Assembly: GCF_002563795.1 (NCBI RefSeq)
Contig: NZ_PDJL01000003.1
Span: 1,172,293-1,236,292 of the forward strand
Length of the DNA stretch: 64,000 nt
Reading direction: 5' to 3'
DNA from: Vibrio sp. ES.051
GTDB taxonomy: Bacteria; Pseudomonadota; Gammaproteobacteria; Enterobacterales; Vibrionaceae
Both the position numbers and the translations under genes were made by a program. Positions 57,252 to 64,000 of this stretch are shown here, in pieces. Below the pieces are notes generated by a model, which had not been told where the DNA came from, made no database searches, and saw only the letters and a list, made by a program, of their open reading frames with translations. Numbering within the stretch: the stretch's first letter is position 1; each line of letters opens with the position of its first letter.

Positions 57252-57600
57252 TTCTCTAAGTATTTTTGGAATAAAACTCAAAACCAGAGCAAGCAATTGA
57301 TACTGGTTGGCATTGTTGAATCTAAAAGTCTTTAGAAAATGAACTTCTTAGGAAGTGATTTGCTCTTTAACAATTTGGAAAGCTGACTGATAACAACAAT
57401 GTTGTTATCAAATAAAGTTCTCAATGTTTATCTTTAAGATAAACACCAAAACAACACATTCAAGTGTTCTTGGGAATATCACTATTGCAGTGATTATTCG
57501 AAATTGAGTCCGGCAAAATCGAAATGTCTCTCGCTCATTCAAATAATGAGAGACAACTTTGGTGATTTGAACATCAACTCGAAACTCCTTCGGGTTGTAT
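57252..57600 (+). other. 16S-23S spacer distal part
   Basis: About 350 bases between tRNA-Val and 23S, with the second boxA at 57361 and several short stems that would form the 23S processing helix. No gene is present. Confidence 0.7.
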
Positions 57601-60490
<2,890 letters not shown>

Positions 60491-60603
60491 ACAACACCCA
60501 AGGGGTTTTGATGGACTCAATACAAGAAAACTTGATTGTGTTAAGAACTGAAACAGCTTTCCAGATTATTAATTATCGCGTTGGCGGTAGTTAAAAAAGA
60601 ATT

Positions 60604-60723
60604 TGCTTGGCGACCATAGCATTTTGGACCCACCTGACTTCCATGCCGAACTCAGAAGTGAAACGAAATAGCGCCGATGGTAGTGTGGGGTTTCCCCATG
60701 TGAGAGTAGGACATCGCCAGGCT
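60604..60723 (+). rRNA. rrf: 5S ribosomal RNA
   Basis: TGCTTGGCGACCATAGC to CATCGCCAGGCT, about 120 bases, with CCGAACTCAGAAGTGAAAC in the conserved loop. Confidence 0.95.
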
Positions 60724-60744
60724 TTATTTATAGCTTTTGAATTT

Positions 60745-60760
60745 ACCTTAATATTAAGGT
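60745..60760. repeat. Perfect 16-base palindrome between 5S and tRNA-Ser
   Basis: ACCTTAATATTAAGGT is exactly self-complementary. No T-tract follows, so it is not an obvious terminator. Confidence 0.6.
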
Positions 60761-60823
60761 GCTTCTGAAAGCAAAACTAAAATTTAGCATGATAAATAAG
60801 ACTAAGTTTTAGTAACAATTTGT

Positions 60824-60914
60824 GGAGAGATGGCTGAGTGGTTGAAAGCACCGGTCTTGAAAACCGGCATACGTTAATAGCGTATCTAGGGTTCAAATCC
60901 CTATCTCTCCGCCA
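60824..60914 (+). tRNA. tRNA-Ser (TGA)
   Basis: A 91-base class II tRNA with a long variable arm (ATACGTTAATAGCGTAT), acceptor GGAGAGA/TCTCTCC, anticodon TGA in TCTTGAAAA and encoded CCA. No terminator lies between it and 5S, so it is probably part of the rRNA transcript. Confidence 0.96.
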
Positions 60915-60924
60915 CTTTTAATGA

Positions 60925-60953
60925 AAAACCGCTGTTCTTACAGCGGTTTTTTC
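60925..60953 (+). terminator. Terminator of the rRNA operon / tRNA-Ser
   Basis: AAAACCGCTG-ttctta-CAGCGGTTTTTT directly after tRNA-Ser. Confidence 0.9.
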
Positions 60954-61264
60954 GTATCTGTTACCTTAAAACTATCTTGCATCGAAAAAAGTTCTGATGG
61001 GTTTACGCTTTACGTGCATAACTGTTTATCCTAAATTGTTCAAACGCCCGATAACGGCATTACATTTTGCCTTATTCTTAAGCATTTTCCCGACGCTATT
61101 TCTGACCACTGACTGAAGTGAGTAATATTGCCGAAGTTCCACTCCACCCGATGGAATCACCAAATATCACTTTATTATTCCTGCTCGAATCGTTGCCGTT
61201 GGATAAAAATCGACACTTTGATAGAGTTCGCAGCGCATGCACGCACAATTCAGATGGAGGATTA
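60954..61264. other. Spacer between the rRNA terminator and the first hydrolase-like paralogue
   Basis: About 310 bases that should hold the promoter of the tandem pair. A GTG at 61118 extends the open frame of the first paralogue by 49 residues, but these have no counterpart in the second copy and no ribosome site, so they are not taken as coding. Confidence 0.4.
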
Positions 61265-62026
61265 ATGAAGTTACTGTACTGGTTAGATGAATGGCTGGCT
61301 CTTTCCCGAGACGATCAGCAAACCAAGTTACCGATCTCTGGGAGTGACTTACTTGACGATGTTTTTGTTAAGTATGAGCTCGCGGATTTGAATCAACCGC
61401 TACTGTTTACCTTCTCTCCCTCCGGTACTGATATTCAGAAGCAGGACTTAAACCCTAATTTTGTCCCTTGGGGCTATCCTCTCGCACAAAAACACAAAGT
61501 GAATATTATTGCCTTTCAGCATCTAGGTAAAAGCAATTGGTTCCGAAGCCGCAATTTGATTTTCTTTCTGGAACAATTATCCCCACTGTTGACGCCCTTT
61601 ATGTGTCGTTTGGGTTATGGCCAGAGTCGCGGCGGTTTTGCCATTGGCGCATTCGCCAAATTACTTAAACTCAATCATGTTCTGTTGTTTTACCCTGTCA
61701 GTACAAAGAACAAGACTCTGGTTCCATGGGATGATCGATCGAGTACTGAATTGGCTCAACAGTTTGACTGGGAGGGGGATTATTACGACCGAGAGCTAGG
61801 AGATGCCAAAGGTTATATCATTTATGACCCTACTAATGATATCGACAGACTCCATGCTAAACGTTATCCAGAGCTGACTCATTTAAGAGTCGTTGGTATG
61901 GGTCATGGTACGCATTCCACTTATTTGAATAAGTTGGATTTTTATGATCAGGTGGAGGCGTCGTTTATTCTTCACCAGCAAATAGATATCGCCCAGTTTA
62001 GCGATCAAATGAAAATTTTTGTTTGA
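61265..62026 (+). CDS. Alpha/beta-hydrolase-like protein, paralogue A (shortened)
   Basis: A 253-residue protein of unknown function, closely similar to its neighbour. GYGQSRGGFAIGAF has the nucleophile-elbow pattern GxSxGG (Ser near residue 121), IIYDPTND offers an acid near 188, and GMGHGTHSTYL offers a His near 214: the order Ser-Asp-His of an alpha/beta hydrolase. GATGGAGGATTA precedes the ATG. Compared with the neighbour it lacks about 90 C-terminal residues because of a one-base deletion just before the stop. Relatives with this motif are often linked to surface polysaccharide genes, from memory. Confidence 0.75.
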   Translation: MKLLYWLDEWLALSRDDQQTKLPISGSDLLDDVFVKYELADLNQPLLFTFSPSGTDIQKQDLNPNFVPWGYPLAQKHKVNIIAFQHLGKSNWFRSRNLIFFLEQLSPLLTPFMCRLGYGQSRGGFAIGAFAKLLKLNHVLLFYPVSTKNKTLVPWDDRSSTELAQQFDWEGDYYDRELGDAKGYIIYDPTNDIDRLHAKRYPELTHLRVVGMGHGTHSTYLNKLDFYDQVEASFILHQQIDIAQFSDQMKIFV

Positions 62027-62125
62027 AAGAGGACGAATCACATAGCCCCGACAATGGGGAAACGATACACACTAAAGACTAGATTTTTTAATACAATTGC
62101 GAAGCGCAATTTAGATGGAGGATAA

Positions 62126-63157
62126 ATGAAGTTACTGTACTGGTTGGATGAATGGTTAACGCTTTCTCGAGAAGAGCAGCAAACCAGACTACCTATGTCC
62201 GGAGAAGATTTACTTGACGATGTGTTTGTTAAGTATGAGTTTGTTGATCTAAACAAACCATTGTTGTTCACCTTCTCTCCTGCGGGAACCAACATACAGG
62301 AACAGGACTTACATCCGGATTTTGCGCCGTGGGGTTACCGCCTCGCCCAGAAACAGGAAGTGAATATTATTTCCTTTCAGCACCTAGGTAAAAGCAATTG
62401 GTTCCGCAGCCGAAATGTGATTTTCTTTCTTGAACAATTATCGACATTGTTAAAGCCCTTCGAGTCTCGCTTAGGCTATGGATTGAGTCGAGGTGGTTTT
62501 GCTATTGGTGCTTTCGCTAAATTACTTAAACTGGATCAGGTGTTGTTGTTTCATCCAATTAGTACCAAGAATAAAGCACTAGTTCCTTGGGATGATCGAT
62601 CCAGTACAGAGTTGGCTCAACAGTTTGATTGGGAAGGTGACTATCACGATGTAGATCTAGGAGAGGCCAAAGGTTATATTATTTATGACCCTACCAATTA
62701 CATTGATCGACGCCATGCCAAACGTTATCCAGAGCTAACGCATTTGAGGGTCTATGGTATGGGGCACGGCACTCACGCGACTTACTTGAATAAGTTTGGC
62801 TTTTATAAACAGGTCGCGGTGGATTTTATTCGCCACCAACAGATAGACATCGCTCAGTTTCGTCATCAAACTAAAACCTTGCGCCTGAAAGAGGACTACT
62901 ATCAAAGTCTGAACAAGGCCAACGCCAACTCCGTCCACCGTTTGGGGTTACTGAGTAAGGCTCATAATGTATTGATTGATGAGAAAAAGGCGCACGTGAA
63001 GGAGCATCAGGCACAAATTGATATTCAGCCGTTGGTTGAGATTGCGCTTAAACATCAGCAAGAAAACCCGCAAGATGCGGTACAACTGTTGGAAGTGGCC
63101 CAGCAACTGGTGCCTGACGATCCTGTGGTAGAGTATAAGTTGCAACAATTGTTATAG
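62126..63157 (+). CDS. Alpha/beta-hydrolase-like protein with TPR-like tail, paralogue B
   Basis: A 343-residue protein. Residues 1-240 align with paralogue A over the whole length: WLDEWLTLSREEQQTRLP at the start, GYGLSRGGFAIGAF (Ser 121), IIYDPTNYID (Asp 188) and GMGHGTHATYL (His 214/217). A helical tail follows, with IALKHQQENPQDAVQLLEVA resembling one tetratricopeptide repeat. No signal peptide or membrane helix is present. The same GATGGAGGATAA ribosome site precedes it, so the duplication includes the leader. Function is unknown. Confidence 0.8.
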   Translation: MKLLYWLDEWLTLSREEQQTRLPMSGEDLLDDVFVKYEFVDLNKPLLFTFSPAGTNIQEQDLHPDFAPWGYRLAQKQEVNIISFQHLGKSNWFRSRNVIFFLEQLSTLLKPFESRLGYGLSRGGFAIGAFAKLLKLDQVLLFHPISTKNKALVPWDDRSSTELAQQFDWEGDYHDVDLGEAKGYIIYDPTNYIDRRHAKRYPELTHLRVYGMGHGTHATYLNKFGFYKQVAVDFIRHQQIDIAQFRHQTKTLRLKEDYYQSLNKANANSVHRLGLLSKAHNVLIDEKKAHVKEHQAQIDIQPLVEIALKHQQENPQDAVQLLEVAQQLVPDDPVVEYKLQQLL

Positions 63158-63193
63158 CCCGAAAGGCAAACGCGAAGGTATGCCGTTGAGAAA

Positions 63194-63222
63194 AGGTCAG
63201 TTGTTCGGCTTCTGACCTTTAC
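63194..63222 (+). terminator. Possible terminator after paralogue B
   Basis: AAAGGTCAG-ttgttcggctt-CTGACCTTT forms a nine-pair stem, 36 bases after the stop, with a weak tail. Confidence 0.45.
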
Positions 63223-63287
63223 GCTCATTCACTCTGGCTATATATGTCATCCAGCGGTTGTATTTTCGTTGGTAGCCGTAGGGAAAA

Positions 63288-63317
63288 TAAAAAAGCCCAA
63301 GTCAATGCTTAGGCTTG
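63288..63317 (-). terminator. Terminator of yibL
   Basis: On the reverse strand AAGCCTAAG-cattga-CTTGGGCTT is followed by TTTTTA. Confidence 0.75.
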
Positions 63318-63343
63318 GATGTGGTGATATTGATTAAGCTTCT

Positions 63344-63700
63344 TTAAAACTCTTTTGGTGCGAAACCTGTCATTACGTCTAGGCGCAGCTCTTTACCTAC
63401 TTTAGTCAATGGATGCACAATAACTAGGCCGCGGACGCGTTTTTTAAGCTTACCGATGTCTGCTTGCTCTTCTTTGGTGATTTCACGAGAGAATGGCATA
63501 TCAAGTAGATTTTTACGCTCTTGATTAAGCTCGTATGTTTGCTTGTGCTTAAGTTGGTTAAGCTTCTTAGATAACTGCTCGACGTTATCCGTGAACTTTG
63601 AAATCATTTCGTGATCACCACGAGTACGAGCCGCATCAAGTTTACGTTGGTAATTATCTAAACGGTTGTGCAGCTTTTGAATATCAGTTTTTATGCTCAT
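63344..63700 (-). CDS. yibL: YibL family ribosome-associated protein
   Basis: A 118-residue basic protein (E. coli YibL 120). The N-terminal half is a predicted coiled coil (LHNRLDNYQRKLDAARTRG, VEQLSKKLNQLKHK), and the C-terminal half has the conserved MPFSREITKEEQADIGKLKK, VRGLVIVHPLT and EMTGFAP-like end (VMTGFAPKEF). YibL was reported with ribosomal particles in E. coli. The start is ATG 63700; the TTG at 63715 is an extension. Confidence 0.92.
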   Translation of the reverse strand: MSIKTDIQKLHNRLDNYQRKLDAARTRGDHEMISKFTDNVEQLSKKLNQLKHKQTYELNQERKNLLDMPFSREITKEEQADIGKLKKRVRGLVIVHPLTKVGKELRLDVMTGFAPKEF

Positions 63701-63781
63701 GGTAATTTGGCTCAAATTTAAATAATCGAGTAGTATAGCATAGCTGAATTCAGACGCTCTACTATACCGCTCGATTCGTAC

Positions 63782-64000
63782 CTAGTTAATCAGTTCATTA
63801 CCAGATATTTTTCCAGAAAAAAATGCTTCTGCGTTGCTAAGCGTTACTGAAGCAATATTATTTAAAGCCTCATGAGTCAAGAACGCTTGATGGCCAGTGA
63901 ACAACACGTTGTGACAAGCTGAAAGACGACGGAACACATCATCGACGATAACATCGTTAGACTTGTCTTGGAAAAATAAGTCCTTTTCATTGTCGTAGAC
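63782..64000 (-). CDS. ldhA: D-lactate dehydrogenase LdhA, C-terminal part
   Basis: Seventy-two codons at the window edge read VYDNEKDLFFQDKSNDVI, DDVFRRLSACHNVLFTGHQAFLT and end GNELIN. They match the end of fermentative LdhA, including the catalytic His in TGHQAFL. The enzyme reduces pyruvate to D-lactate. The gene is complete at its 3' end and runs off the window at its 5' end. Confidence 0.92.
   Translation of the reverse strand, partial: VYDNEKDLFFQDKSNDVIVDDVFRRLSACHNVLFTGHQAFLTHEALNNIASVTLSNAEAFFSGKISGNELIN

Noticed and set aside
61118..61264. GTG-initiated N-terminal extension of paralogue A
   Set aside because: No counterpart in paralogue B, no ribosome site, and ATG 61265 has an ideal one.
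63160..63290. Reverse frame reading YGYQRKYNRWMTYIARVNERKG
   Set aside because: No start with a ribosome site, and it overlaps the yibL terminator. It may be a relic but cannot be supported.

Overview
The window is a stretch of a Vibrio chromosome, most likely from the Harveyi/Parahaemolyticus side of the genus. The evidence is the 16S sequence, the Glu-Lys-Val tRNA set in the rRNA spacer, and the vibrio-type proteins (VC0807 family, OmpW, YibL, DUF3087). The species cannot be fixed from what is visible. Genes are dense and ordinary in style. I see no phage, insertion sequence, integron or CRISPR array.

Layout. 1-8.9 kb: the end of putA and the proline transporter putP, followed by small genes (an RRM protein, two Cys-rich small proteins, a 40-residue protein), an Lrp-type regulator remnant, a DUF445 protein, an ABC exporter, a VC0807 membrane protein and a broken MOSC (YiiM-like) gene. 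8.9-20.3 kb: a DEAD-box helicase, then a complete glucuronate locus. In that locus uxuA, uxuR and a TRAP binding protein read left, and TRAP permeases, uxuB, uxaC, kdgK and eda read right. The divergent control region has UxuR-type palindromes and a perfect CRP site. Together these genes import a hexuronate and convert it through fructuronate, mannonate and KDG to KDPG, which Eda splits.

20.4-34 kb: a glutathione-dependent formaldehyde operon (frmA, fghA), an exported dienelactone hydrolase-like protein, a LysR regulator, a siderophore-interacting reductase, a LysE exporter divergent from an Lrp regulator, a HAD phosphatase, a cupin, ompW with a textbook FNR box, two VOC proteins, two small-family proteins and an M3 peptidase. 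34-40.5 kb: cdaR with gntP-type permease and glxK (glycerate use), then a MocR-type regulator divergent from an EamA transporter. 40.5-44.6 kb: a Cys-rich small protein and torC-torA (anaerobic TMAO respiration) with a NarP-like site. 44.6-50.4 kb: a seven-gene thiamine salvage operon (thiD-thiZ-thiX-thiY-tenA-thiM-thiE) behind a TPP riboswitch. 50.7-54.8 kb: an adjacent TldD/TldE pair, a TrmY-like RNA methyltransferase and a DUF3087 protein.

54.9-61 kb: a complete rRNA operon (two promoters, 16S, tRNA-Glu, tRNA-Lys, tRNA-Val, 23S, 5S, distal tRNA-Ser). 61-64 kb: two tandem paralogues with an alpha/beta-hydrolase signature and no known function, the first shortened by a one-base deletion, then yibL and the 3' end of ldhA.

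The best leads for new biology are the tandem hydrolase-like pair beside the rRNA operon, the second-type TldD/TldE pair, the TrmY homologue in a bacterium, and several very small genes.
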